Positions 12,974 through 19,458 of a stretch of 64,000 nt of DNA are shown in pieces. Every line of letters begins with the position of its first letter. Position 1 is the first letter of the stretch. Both the position numbers and the translations under genes were made by a program. The stretch is taken from positions 58,770 through 122,769 of the forward strand of contig NZ_NUZU01000012.1 of the NCBI RefSeq assembly GCF_002567005.1, written 5' to 3'. This DNA comes from Bacillus sp. AFS073361 (lineage in GTDB: Bacteria; Bacillota; Bacilli; Bacillales; Cytobacillaceae). The notes beneath the pieces were generated by a model. It did not search any database. It saw only the letters and a program-made list of their open reading frames with translations, and was not told where the DNA came from.

Positions 12974-13009
12974 AAAGAAAAGATCAGCAGAGATGCTGGT
13001 CTTTTCTTA
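12974..13009 (+). terminator. Terminator of ssrA
   Basis: AAAAGATCAGCA and TGCTGGTCTTTT form a long stem around a GAGA loop, followed by TTTTCTT. Confidence 0.88.
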
Positions 13010-13017
13010 TATTTGGA

Positions 13018-13062
13018 CAAAAAGCTATCCTCCCTCTATTTACAGGGAAGGATAGCTTTTTG
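13018..13062. terminator. Bidirectional hairpin terminator
   Basis: AAAAAGCTATCCTCCCT pairs with AGGGAAGGATAGCTTTTT. The flanking A- and T-runs allow termination of the minus-strand coat gene and back up the ssrA terminator. Confidence 0.85.
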
Positions 13063-13080
13063 TCTTAATCGGTCTTTATT

Positions 13081-13731
13081 CTAATGATTCATGTTATTCA
13101 TATTCATATTGTTCATCTGCGGCATTCCCTGCGCAGGGGCGAAGGCATTAAGCAGTTGATTCATATCCTGTTGGGCCAACTGTGGAACCTGATAATAGTG
13201 ATGTTTATTTTGATAAATCGAGATTTCATAGGCCATTTCAATGCAATTCGGAACCGAGTCTGCTAGCACCCGACGAACAACCGGGTTGGTCACTTCTAAG
13301 GCAGCCATTGTCTTTATCGATGCACCTGATTTTACACAGCCAAGCATCATGCTGGAAACGCATGCATCCGTAAGCTCTGAAACGGATTGCGCAGGCTTTT
13401 TCGGCTGGGATGGTTTTAACCCATAAACAAAATCATTTCCTTGATTCATTTTATAGCTCTGTGTTGGTTTAGAAGGATTCTGTCCAGATTTGAAACATTC
13501 GACCGTAATGTTATATTCATCCTGCATAAATTGATATTGGCGATCGAGAATATCGAGTAATTCTGGGTCTTTTACATGTGGACGTAATAACATGTATTGA
13601 TCCAATGCCCCAATTGCTCCTGATAACACTTCATGGACATCAAACACTTCATGACCGCCGTGATTTAATTGTTGAGGAACATTTCCTGTATGCATATTTT
13701 GGTGCATAATCCCCTGTTGATTTTGCATCAT
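13081..13731 (-). CDS. CotF-like spore coat protein
   Basis: A 216-residue protein of the coat F (ferritin-like four-helix) family. It has a Gln/Met/Asn-rich start, a central helical domain (HEVLSGAIGALDQYMLLRPHVKDPELLDILDRQ), a linker with KPSQPKKPAQSVSELTDACVSSMMLGCVKSGASIK, and a Met/Asn-rich tail of NMNM repeats. Proteins of this kind are incorporated in the spore coat; the specific role is unknown. Translation from ATG at 13731 (or 13728) follows AGGAGGGGAT; the longer frame to 13782 lacks a ribosome site. It is divergent from the encapsulin operon and shares a 194-base intergenic region with it. Confidence 0.82.
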   Translation of the reverse strand: MMQNQQGIMHQNMHTGNVPQQLNHGGHEVFDVHEVLSGAIGALDQYMLLRPHVKDPELLDILDRQYQFMQDEYNITVECFKSGQNPSKPTQSYKMNQGNDFVYGLKPSQPKKPAQSVSELTDACVSSMMLGCVKSGASIKTMAALEVTNPVVRRVLADSVPNCIEMAYEISIYQNKHHYYQVPQLAQQDMNQLLNAFAPAQGMPQMNNMNMNNMNH

Positions 13732-13825
13732 TTTGAATCCCCTCCTAAAGGTAGTGGCATAACCATATTTATTATGTTTCAAGAAAGATGAGTTATGCTC
13801 GTAAATACTGTCAATAAACGGTGAG

Positions 13826-13871
13826 TGAATTGTTACAATTCATAAATTAATACCGAATAATTAGGTATTAA
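13826..13871 (+). promoter_or_regulatory. Two palindromes upstream of the encapsulin operon
   Basis: The perfect palindrome TGAATTGTTACAATTCA (13826-13842) is followed five bases later by TTAATACC-N9-GGTATTAA (13847-13871). A possible -10 TACAAT (13834-13839) lies inside the first. Neither fits the Fur or PerR consensus well. They look like regulator binding sites for the encapsulin operon and/or the divergent coat gene; the regulator is unknown. Confidence 0.5.
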
Positions 13872-13925
13872 AAGCTCTTGTTCGCGTCAATAATGACAGT
13901 AGTTAACGAACTAGGGGTGCTTACG

Positions 13926-14498
13926 ATGAAAGAGGAATTAAAGATTTTTTATCATATTTTTACAACTACCAAAGATGCGATTGAAAAATTTATGAATATG
14001 CTCGACCCGGTTATTCAAAATGCCACCGATGACCACGAACGGCTTTATTATCATCATATTTTTGAAGAAGAGGAGCAGAGGCTTTCTCGTTTAGTTGAGC
14101 TCATTCCACTTATTAGTAAGTTTGAAAATGAAAAAGATGAGAAGGATTTTGCGCCGACCAATAATGAGTTTAATCGGCTTCTTCAAGAGCTAAATCTTGA
14201 AAAATTCGGATTACATAATTTTGTGGAGCACCTGGATTTAGCGCTATTTCGCTTTACTGACGAAGAACGAAGCACCATGCTGAACCAATTACGGGAGGTA
14301 TCCTATCAGGATTATCAGCAAGTCAAAGCGATGTTGATCGACATCAATAAAAGGTTTGATAATGACTACGTCGACCCGCATGCCCATCATGATCACGACC
14401 ATGATCACTTAGACCGGTCAGGTAACACACATACAGCAGCCCCAGTTGTGTCTCCAGCTAAATATAAAAAGGGGTTTACGGTGGGGAGCTTAATTTAG
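13926..14498 (+). CDS. Iron-mineralising encapsulin-associated cargo protein (IMEF)
   Basis: Ferroxidase-like cargo packaged inside an encapsulin shell, where it oxidises Fe(II) and builds an iron-rich mineral core. The 190-residue protein starts with a ferritin-like helical domain (about 1-147) containing acidic and His clusters such as HERLYYHHIFEEEEQRL (38-54). A His/Asp-rich linker follows (DPHAHHDHDHDH, 150-161). It ends in KKGFTVGSLI (181-190), the targeting peptide that binds the inside of family 1 encapsulin shells. The ATG at 13926 follows AGGGGTG; an upstream in-frame start has no ribosome site. The shell and a ferredoxin with the same tag follow, as in characterised Bacillaceae IMEF systems. 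The family assignment is from memory of that architecture. Confidence 0.88.
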   Translation: MKEELKIFYHIFTTTKDAIEKFMNMLDPVIQNATDDHERLYYHHIFEEEEQRLSRLVELIPLISKFENEKDEKDFAPTNNEFNRLLQELNLEKFGLHNFVEHLDLALFRFTDEERSTMLNQLREVSYQDYQQVKAMLIDINKRFDNDYVDPHAHHDHDHDHLDRSGNTHTAAPVVSPAKYKKGFTVGSLI

Positions 14499-14537
14499 GT
14501 ATTTTTTACATAAGAATTTATACGAATATTGGTGATT

Positions 14538-14650
14538 GGCGAAATAAATGGTGAATTTGGCGAAATCCCTTTTAGGTTTGGCGAAATCATTTCCAGACTT
14601 CGCGAAATCCAAGCTGAAATCGGCGATATAACAATCCAACTTGGCGAAAT
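14538..14650 (+). repeat. 21-bp-period repeat array A (core GGCGAAAT)
   Basis: Six cores start at 14538, 14559, 14580, 14601, 14622 and 14643, spaced exactly 21 bases each time. Four are GGCGAAAT, one CGCGAAAT and one GGCGATAT; the 13 bases between are variable. The array fills the gap between the IMEF and shell genes. Since 21 is a multiple of three, it is open in several frames (FGEI heptads on plus, ISPN heptads on minus), but no frame has a good ribosome site. The same repeat forms a larger array at 39983-40303. Confidence 0.85.
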
Positions 14651-14715
14651 CATCAGACTCCACTTACCAAACCCTATTCGAAAATATAACCACTTGAACA
14701 AGAGAGGAAAAACAA

Positions 14716-15564
14716 ATGAGCAAATTGCACTTATATCCAGATTCACCGTTAAATGAAGTAGAATTCAGCCAATTAGATCAAACGGTCATTGAGTCAGCAC
14801 GGAGACAGTTAGTCGGCCGGCGCTTTATTGAACTATATGGTCCGCTTGGACGAGGCATACAGAGTATCCCAAATGATATCTTTTTTGAAAATATGGAAGC
14901 AAAAATGGATTTTCAAGGCTCCTTTGAGACGATTGTCGAATCCAGCAAACGAGTAAATCACACGATTCCTTTACTTTATAAGGATTTCGTCCTCTATTGG
15001 CGTGATATCGAACAGACGAAGACACTCGATATTCCGATTGATTTTTCATCAGCTGCCAACGCTGCCCGAGATGTAGCTAATCTGGAGGATCAGATGATTT
15101 TTCATGGGGCAAGAGAGTTTGATATCCCGGGATTAATGAATGTCCAAGGCAGGCTGACGCACTTAATTGGGGAATGGTATGAATCCGGAGCAGCTTTTCA
15201 TGATATAGTCGATGCTAGAAATAAATTGCTCGAAATGAATCATCATGGTCCGTTTGCCCTTGTTCTATCACCGGAACTCTACTCCCTAATCCATCGAGTC
15301 CATAAAGACACCAATGTGTTAGAAATTGAACATATCCGAGAGCTAGTGACTGATGGTGTGTTCCAATCGCCCGTTTTAAAAGGGAGAACAGGTGTCATCC
15401 TTAACACTGGACGAAACAACTTAGACCTTGCCGTTTCCGAGGATTTTGATACAGCCTACTTGGGTGTGGAAGGGATGAATCACCCGTTTCGTGTATATGA
15501 AACTGCGGTATTAAGAATTAAGCGGCCTGGGGCTATTTGCACACTAGAAGCAATAGAGGATTAA
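14716..15564 (+). CDS. Encapsulin shell protein (family 1, HK97 fold)
   Basis: Self-assembles into a protein nanocompartment that houses iron-oxidising cargo. The 282-residue product has the standard order: the N-terminal helix that holds cargo peptides (SQLDQTVIESARRQLVGRRFIELYGPLGRG), the E-loop/P-domain core, DVANLEDQMIFHGA, and the A-domain with EHIRELVTDGVFQSPVLKG and YLGVEGMNHPFRVYETAVLRIKRP. The IMEF-type relatives form large T=4 shells; that is known for the family, not seen here. GAGAGGAAAAA precedes the ATG. It lies 217 bases after the IMEF cargo, with repeat array A between, and five bases before the ferredoxin. Confidence 0.93.
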   Translation: MSKLHLYPDSPLNEVEFSQLDQTVIESARRQLVGRRFIELYGPLGRGIQSIPNDIFFENMEAKMDFQGSFETIVESSKRVNHTIPLLYKDFVLYWRDIEQTKTLDIPIDFSSAANAARDVANLEDQMIFHGAREFDIPGLMNVQGRLTHLIGEWYESGAAFHDIVDARNKLLEMNHHGPFALVLSPELYSLIHRVHKDTNVLEIEHIRELVTDGVFQSPVLKGRTGVILNTGRNNLDLAVSEDFDTAYLGVEGMNHPFRVYETAVLRIKRPGAICTLEAIED

Positions 15565-15568
15565 TCAA

Positions 15569-15949
15569 GTGAATCATCGAGTTTTTACAGTAGGCTCGCT
15601 CATTCCTGGAAAAATTGTGCCTGTTATGAACCCACCTACTCGGACTCATGTTGAAAAAGGAGAAACTACGAGACAATCCGGTGAAAGCAAAACGAATCTA
15701 GAAAAAATAATCGTGGTTCAAGGGTCGAATAAATTTGAAATCGTTCCGGAAAAGGGGAAATTACTTGATGCCGCTCTAAACCAAGGCAAAGACATCAACT
15801 ATAAATGCCAAAAAGGGACCTGTGGTCAATGTACGGTACAAGTCCTTCAAGGTTTAAAGCTATCCAAACCGAATGAACAAGAGCATAAAAAACTTGGCCC
15901 TGAAGTAAACAACGGCTATCGATTAGCCTGCCAAGCGGTCATCCTATAG
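15569..15949 (+). CDS. [2Fe-2S] ferredoxin with N-terminal encapsulin targeting peptide
   Basis: Predicted electron carrier that could reduce the ferric core and release iron, as proposed for other IMEF operons. The 126-residue protein begins with RVFTVGSLIPGK (4-15), matching the FTVGSLI tag at the IMEF C-terminus. A flexible linker follows, and then a plant-type ferredoxin domain (about 46-126) with ligands Cys80, Cys85, Cys88 and Cys121. It starts with GTG at 15569, five bases after the shell stop, with only a weak GAGGAT site, suggesting coupled translation. A tag on the N-terminus rather than the C-terminus is the notable feature. Confidence 0.9.
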   Translation: MNHRVFTVGSLIPGKIVPVMNPPTRTHVEKGETTRQSGESKTNLEKIIVVQGSNKFEIVPEKGKLLDAALNQGKDINYKCQKGTCGQCTVQVLQGLKLSKPNEQEHKKLGPEVNNGYRLACQAVIL

Positions 15950-15952
15950 ACA

Positions 15953-15992
15953 AAAAAACGAGGTCCACTGTTGAAGTGGGACCTCGTTTTTA
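15953..15992. terminator. Bidirectional terminator after the encapsulin operon
   Basis: AAAACGAGGTCCACT and AGTGGGACCTCGTTTTT form a strong stem with A- and T-runs on either side. It serves the ferredoxin gene and the convergent gene at 15993. Confidence 0.92.
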
Positions 15993-16460
15993 TTAAGCAT
16001 ATAATTGCACTAACTTATCTTCAACTGGGAATGGAAGCGAGATATTGTGGTTTTTTAATTCTTTCACACTAATATCTCGCACAAGTTTCAACGCTTCTTT
16101 TTTGAAAGACGTAGTGACAAAACCGTTATTCACTTCACATAGCTTCTGTAAATACTTCAATGTATCATGCAGTAAATACTGTTTAATATAAGTATTATTC
16201 AGCTGGCAAATTAATTTGTGCTGCAAGCCTTTGATCACAGCAATCTGATCAACATGTGTAATCACATTCGCACCATCTTGGTCAATAAAACCAACAGATA
16301 CATAATGACCTTTTGAGAGATCAACATTCGTAAACACGGGGTTTAGATAGGTTTCACCCGATGATAACCGAATCGAATCAGCTTCAGCCGCACCGCCGAT
16401 TTTCCGTTGATTAGAAATAACCGTGTGAATATCCTTTAACCCATATAGCATGTTAAACAT
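15993..16460 (-). CDS. Uncharacterised protein, Fur-regulated
   Basis: I do not recognise this 155-residue protein. It has no signal peptide or membrane helix and looks cytoplasmic. The N-terminal part is beta-rich in prediction by eye (ETYLNPVFTNVDLSKGHYVSVGFIDQDGANVITHVDQ), followed by a helical C-terminal half with many Leu and Lys. It has two cysteines (in LICQL and LCEVN) in no metal-binding pattern. The ATG at 16460 follows GGAGGGGG. Its promoter overlaps a Fur box (16504-16522), so expression should rise under iron limitation. It converges with the iron-storing encapsulin operon. A role in iron release, signalling or metabolism is plausible but inferred from regulation and position only. 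Confidence 0.8.
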   Translation of the reverse strand: MFNMLYGLKDIHTVISNQRKIGGAAEADSIRLSSGETYLNPVFTNVDLSKGHYVSVGFIDQDGANVITHVDQIAVIKGLQHKLICQLNNTYIKQYLLHDTLKYLQKLCEVNNGFVTTSFKKEALKLVRDISVKELKNHNISLPFPVEDKLVQLYA

Positions 16461-16495
16461 GTTGAATCCCCCTCCAATTTAATCTCTGTACCTTT

Positions 16496-16524
16496 ATATT
16501 AAAGATAATGAGAATCATTGTCAA
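16496..16524 (-). promoter_or_regulatory. Sigma-A promoter overlapped by a Fur box
   Basis: On the minus strand TTGACA (16524-16519), 17 bases, TAATAT (16501-16496). The plus-strand sequence GATAATGAGAATCATTGTC (16504-16522) matches the 19-bp Fur consensus GATAATGATAATCATTATC at 17 positions. It lies between the -35 and -10, an ideal place for repression. Confidence 0.85.
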
Positions 16525-16526
16525 TG

Positions 16527-16539
16527 GGTGTCAGGCACC
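16527..16539 (+). repeat. Dispersed 13-mer, copy 2 (intergenic)
   Basis: GGTGTCAGGCACC, exact copy of the motif at 49884 and reverse complement of the one at 5724. It lies immediately upstream of the Fur-regulated promoter. Confidence 0.6.
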
Positions 16540-16706
16540 AAAATGTGGAAGCAGTTTGAAACAAAACAACTGAACTCTAGTTTACAAATATAAGAATATT
16601 ATCTTGTAAATGAAATTGTAATATTTTCATAGTTTGGTAACACTTTGGTCAAAACATCGTCTATAATGGAGGTAGTAAATAAAAAACATCGAAGAGGGAT
16701 TGATCA

Positions 16707-17723
16707 ATGGGGAATCTGAGAAGCAATTGGTCGAAGGGAACGATAATTGCCGTCGTTGTTGTTACTTTTTTATTTGCGGGGATCTTCGTTAGTAATTATT
16801 TTCAAGCAAAAGCAGCAAGCAAAGAATCTAATAATCTTCAAAAAAATAAGGATACTAATCTGCCTGTGAAAAAAAGTGTAAGCCCAGAAACAATTGTACG
16901 AAATACGAAGGACTTAAAGTCAGAAAAAGAGCGAATGCAAAAACAACAAGAGGAAGCATTACATAAGAGAAACGAGCAAGAACGTGAGATTAGTAAGGTG
17001 CCCAATAATCGTACTCCTGATACGGAGGCACAACCCACCACAAAAGATAAAACTTCTTCTCAACCACCGTCAAAGAAATCTAATGCAGCTCCAGATAAAG
17101 CAAACATTACACAACTAAGAAACAGTGGAAAGAAAATAGTTTATTTAACCTTTGATGATGGTCCTGCACCCTTTTCCGGACAAATCATCAAACAACTCGA
17201 GAAGTATCAATTTAAAGCTACATTCTTTATGATTGATGGGAATATTAAGAGATATCCTGAATCAGTCAAATTAATGGTTGAATCAGGCGAAACGATTGGA
17301 CTACATAGTGTCTCACACAGTCAAAAGGAATTTTATAAATCTAAAGAAACCGTGCTGAGTGAACTAAACCAAAACCGTCACACCTTAAAGAAGGTATCAG
17401 GTGTCAATTCTTATATCATGAGAACTCCTTATGGCAGTGCCCCAAAGATGACAGACGAGTATAAACAGGCTGTGAAGGAAAAGGGGTATATAATGTGGGA
17501 TTGGAATATTGATAGTAAGGATTGGTATTATAAGGATAAACGCTATGTAAATAGTGTTATTGATCAAATTGAACAGATGAAACATCATAATGGACCGCTT
17601 GTCATCCTTTTACATGAGCGAAAGGAAACACTAGCCCATTTGCCAAAGCTTCTAGCCTATTTAAAGGAACATGGGTATGAGGGAAAACCCATTGAAAAAT
17701 CAACTGAGCCAGTCCAATTTTAA
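16707..17723 (+). CDS. Membrane-anchored polysaccharide deacetylase (NodB domain)
   Basis: Predicted cell-surface carbohydrate esterase 4 enzyme removing N-acetyl (or O-acetyl) groups from peptidoglycan or another glycan. The 338-residue protein has an N-terminal membrane anchor (12-30), a charged coiled or disordered linker (about 40-135), and a NodB domain (about 143-325). Motifs visible are TFDDG (148-152), HSVSH with zinc-ligand histidines 200 and 204, RTPYG (239-243), DWNIDSKDW and LLHE (301-304; usually LLHD). It is preceded by GAAGAGGGA. It stands alone; substrate not determinable. A -10-like TATAAT is at 16662, but I found no well-spaced -35. Confidence 0.88.
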   Translation: MGNLRSNWSKGTIIAVVVVTFLFAGIFVSNYFQAKAASKESNNLQKNKDTNLPVKKSVSPETIVRNTKDLKSEKERMQKQQEEALHKRNEQEREISKVPNNRTPDTEAQPTTKDKTSSQPPSKKSNAAPDKANITQLRNSGKKIVYLTFDDGPAPFSGQIIKQLEKYQFKATFFMIDGNIKRYPESVKLMVESGETIGLHSVSHSQKEFYKSKETVLSELNQNRHTLKKVSGVNSYIMRTPYGSAPKMTDEYKQAVKEKGYIMWDWNIDSKDWYYKDKRYVNSVIDQIEQMKHHNGPLVILLHERKETLAHLPKLLAYLKEHGYEGKPIEKSTEPVQF

Positions 17724-17818
17724 AACAGACAATATATCTGTAGATTTGGTATAATCAATTTATTGTAATAAAATTCTTATGTAAATATAGCGAATATAAT
17801 GGGGATCGATAATAGCCT

Positions 17819-18823
17819 ATGATCAATAAATTACTTCAGAGTACAGGGTTCAAGAGAATATCTATTTTTGTCTTAATTGCCATCTTAATTTATGCCATGA
17901 AGTCAATGATCAACTTAATCTTGCTTACGTTCATTTTTACCTTTTTGATGGATCGGTTAGTGTATTTCATAGAAGGAAAAATACCGATTAACCGAAAGTT
18001 GATTGTTGTTATTTCGTATGCAAGTATTGTTGGTTTGCTTTCTTATGGTTTGGTCATGTACCTGCCAATGATTGCAGGTGAAATCACTGCATTAATCAAG
18101 CAGTTGACTGCTTTTTATACAGCAAAGCACGATAACTTGGTCCTGAATTATATTGTCAGTCGAATGGAAGAAATTAAAATCTCAAGTTACTTAGAGCAAG
18201 GAGTTACCTTTGTATTTAAGTACTTTACGGATATTAGTAAAATTGGTTTACAAATTTTATTAGCTCTGTTAATGAGTTTGTTCTTCTTATTAGAAAAACC
18301 GCGTTTGATTGAATTTACGAAGAAATTTAGAACTAGTAAAGTTGCATCTATTTACACTGAAGTGGAATTTTTTGCTCGAAAGTTTGTGGGTACATTTGGT
18401 AAAGTAATTGAAGCCCAACTAATCATAGCTGTTGTGAATTGTATTTTAACCACCATCTCCTTATGGATATTGGATTTCCCACAGCTTGGCGGACTATCCA
18501 TCATGATTTTTGTTTTGGGTCTGATCCCAGTTGCAGGTGTCATTATTTCATTGATTCCACTTACAATCATTGCCTATAGCATCGGCGGTATGGCCACTGT
18601 TCTTTACGTGGGCATTGCGATAATGATTATTCATGGCATCGAAGCCTATATTTTAAATCCAAATTTAATGAGTTCAAAAACAAATCTACCGGTTTTCTAT
18701 ACATTCCTTGTATTGATTTTCTCCGAGCACTTTTTTGGTGTGTGGGGCTTGATCGTTGGGATTCCCGTCTTTGTTTTCCTATTGGATGTGTTAGAAGTAA
18801 CTGAGAGTAAGAAGGTTAAATAA
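17819..18823 (+). CDS. AI-2E family transporter
   Basis: A 334-residue polytopic membrane protein of the AI-2E transporter (former UPF0118) family, whose members include exporters and Na+/H+ antiporters; the substrate here is unknown. About seven to eight hydrophobic segments are visible, with the characteristic C-terminal PQLGGLSIMIFVLGLIPVAGVIISLIP and HGIEAYILNPNLMSSKTNLPV stretches. The ATG at 17819 has only a distant GGGGAT before it, so the start is moderately certain. It is monocistronic and followed by a terminator. Confidence 0.85.
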   Translation: MINKLLQSTGFKRISIFVLIAILIYAMKSMINLILLTFIFTFLMDRLVYFIEGKIPINRKLIVVISYASIVGLLSYGLVMYLPMIAGEITALIKQLTAFYTAKHDNLVLNYIVSRMEEIKISSYLEQGVTFVFKYFTDISKIGLQILLALLMSLFFLLEKPRLIEFTKKFRTSKVASIYTEVEFFARKFVGTFGKVIEAQLIIAVVNCILTTISLWILDFPQLGGLSIMIFVLGLIPVAGVIISLIPLTIIAYSIGGMATVLYVGIAIMIIHGIEAYILNPNLMSSKTNLPVFYTFLVLIFSEHFFGVWGLIVGIPVFVFLLDVLEVTESKKVK

Positions 18824-18849
18824 AAAAGCCCATGGTATGGGCTTTTTTT
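18823..18849 (+). terminator. Terminator after the AI-2E family gene
   Basis: AAAAAGCCCAT and ATGGGCTTTTTTT form the stem and T-tract around a GGT loop. Confidence 0.88.
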
Positions 18850-18887
18850 GTCTATACTAGAGGTATGAAGGATAAGGGGGAAATCAC

Positions 18888-19121
18888 ATGAGCGAATGTA
18901 AACTTAACCATAGCCAGGAAGAAGTAAAAAGTAAGTATGAATCACAAGCGTCCTTTCTTCCGGAAGAGATGAAGCCATTATTTAATCAATTCTTTGAAAA
19001 AGAACATACACAGGACCTCTTAAATGAGGTATTTCATTTGCTTAAAAAGTACGATTTAGCTACCAAAGAAGAACAAGAAACCAGAAACAACCGCTTATTT
19101 TTGGTGTTGAAGAATCTGTAA
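18888..19121 (+). CDS. Small hypothetical protein (77 aa)
   Basis: I do not recognise this protein. It is hydrophilic, rich in Glu, Lys and Gln, and probably all-helical (two or three helices), with one Cys near the N-terminus. AAGGGGGA precedes the ATG with good spacing, and a GC-rich hairpin follows, so it looks like a real monocistronic gene. No function is proposed. Confidence 0.65.
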   Translation: MSECKLNHSQEEVKSKYESQASFLPEEMKPLFNQFFEKEHTQDLLNEVFHLLKKYDLATKEEQETRNNRLFLVLKNL

Positions 19122-19128
19122 TAATTGA

Positions 19129-19152
19129 GGGCCCTATAGAATAATAGGGCCC
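19129..19152 (+). terminator. GC-rich hairpin after the 77-aa gene
   Basis: GGGCCCTAT and ATAGGGCCC make a nine-pair stem; only two T residues follow, so it may be a weak terminator or an mRNA-stabilising stem. Confidence 0.6.
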
Positions 19153-19169
19153 TTATGATTTAACAAATA

Positions 19170-19311
19170 CATGTTTTTCTTTTGATACCAATTTTATTAC
19201 GGCCTACGATTTTTTTTATATAGTCAGTGGCAACAGGGACTTTACAAGGGGTTTTTTGGTTTGTTCTGTCCCCAGTTCAGCAAGTTTCCACATGATTTCA
19301 TCTAAGGTCAT
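19170..19311 (-). pseudogene. Remnant of a DNA alkylation repair (AlkD-like) gene
   Basis: A good ribosome site (GGAGGATG) precedes an ATG at 19311 that opens a 31-codon frame ending at 19216. It begins TLDEIMWKLAELGTEQTKK, which resembles the start of AlkD/YhaZ-type alkylation-repair proteins. In another frame the next stretch reads VPVATDYIKKIV, resembling the following part of that family, so a frameshift and a large 3' deletion are likely. The rest of 19122-19458 holds only a hairpin and the upstream region of the CDF gene. The family match is from memory and short. Confidence 0.4.
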
Positions 19312-19458
19312 TTCTCATCCTCCAATGGGTTGTTGATCTTATTTTATCATCAGTTTGGAACAATTTCCCTTCCTTGTTGTAAAAAGTTAGTTATAATGAA
19401 ATAGGTTATTTTTGAAAATATTAAGAAAATCAAACTTTATTTAGGAAAAGAGGATATA

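Noticed and set aside
12583-13068. Open frames on both strands across the tmRNA
   Set aside because: They lie within a well-supported structured RNA and its terminator.
13826-13842. PerR or Fur box upstream of the encapsulin operon
   Set aside because: The palindrome matches too few positions of TTATAATNATTATAA or the Fur consensus; it is left as an unassigned site.
14538-14650. Possible CRISPR array
   Set aside because: The constant part is only about 8 bases and the variable part 13, with no long identical repeats, leader or cas genes; period 21 does not fit CRISPR.
16662-16667. Promoter for the polysaccharide deacetylase
   Set aside because: TATAAT is present, but no -35 lies at 16-18 bases, so I did not list a promoter.
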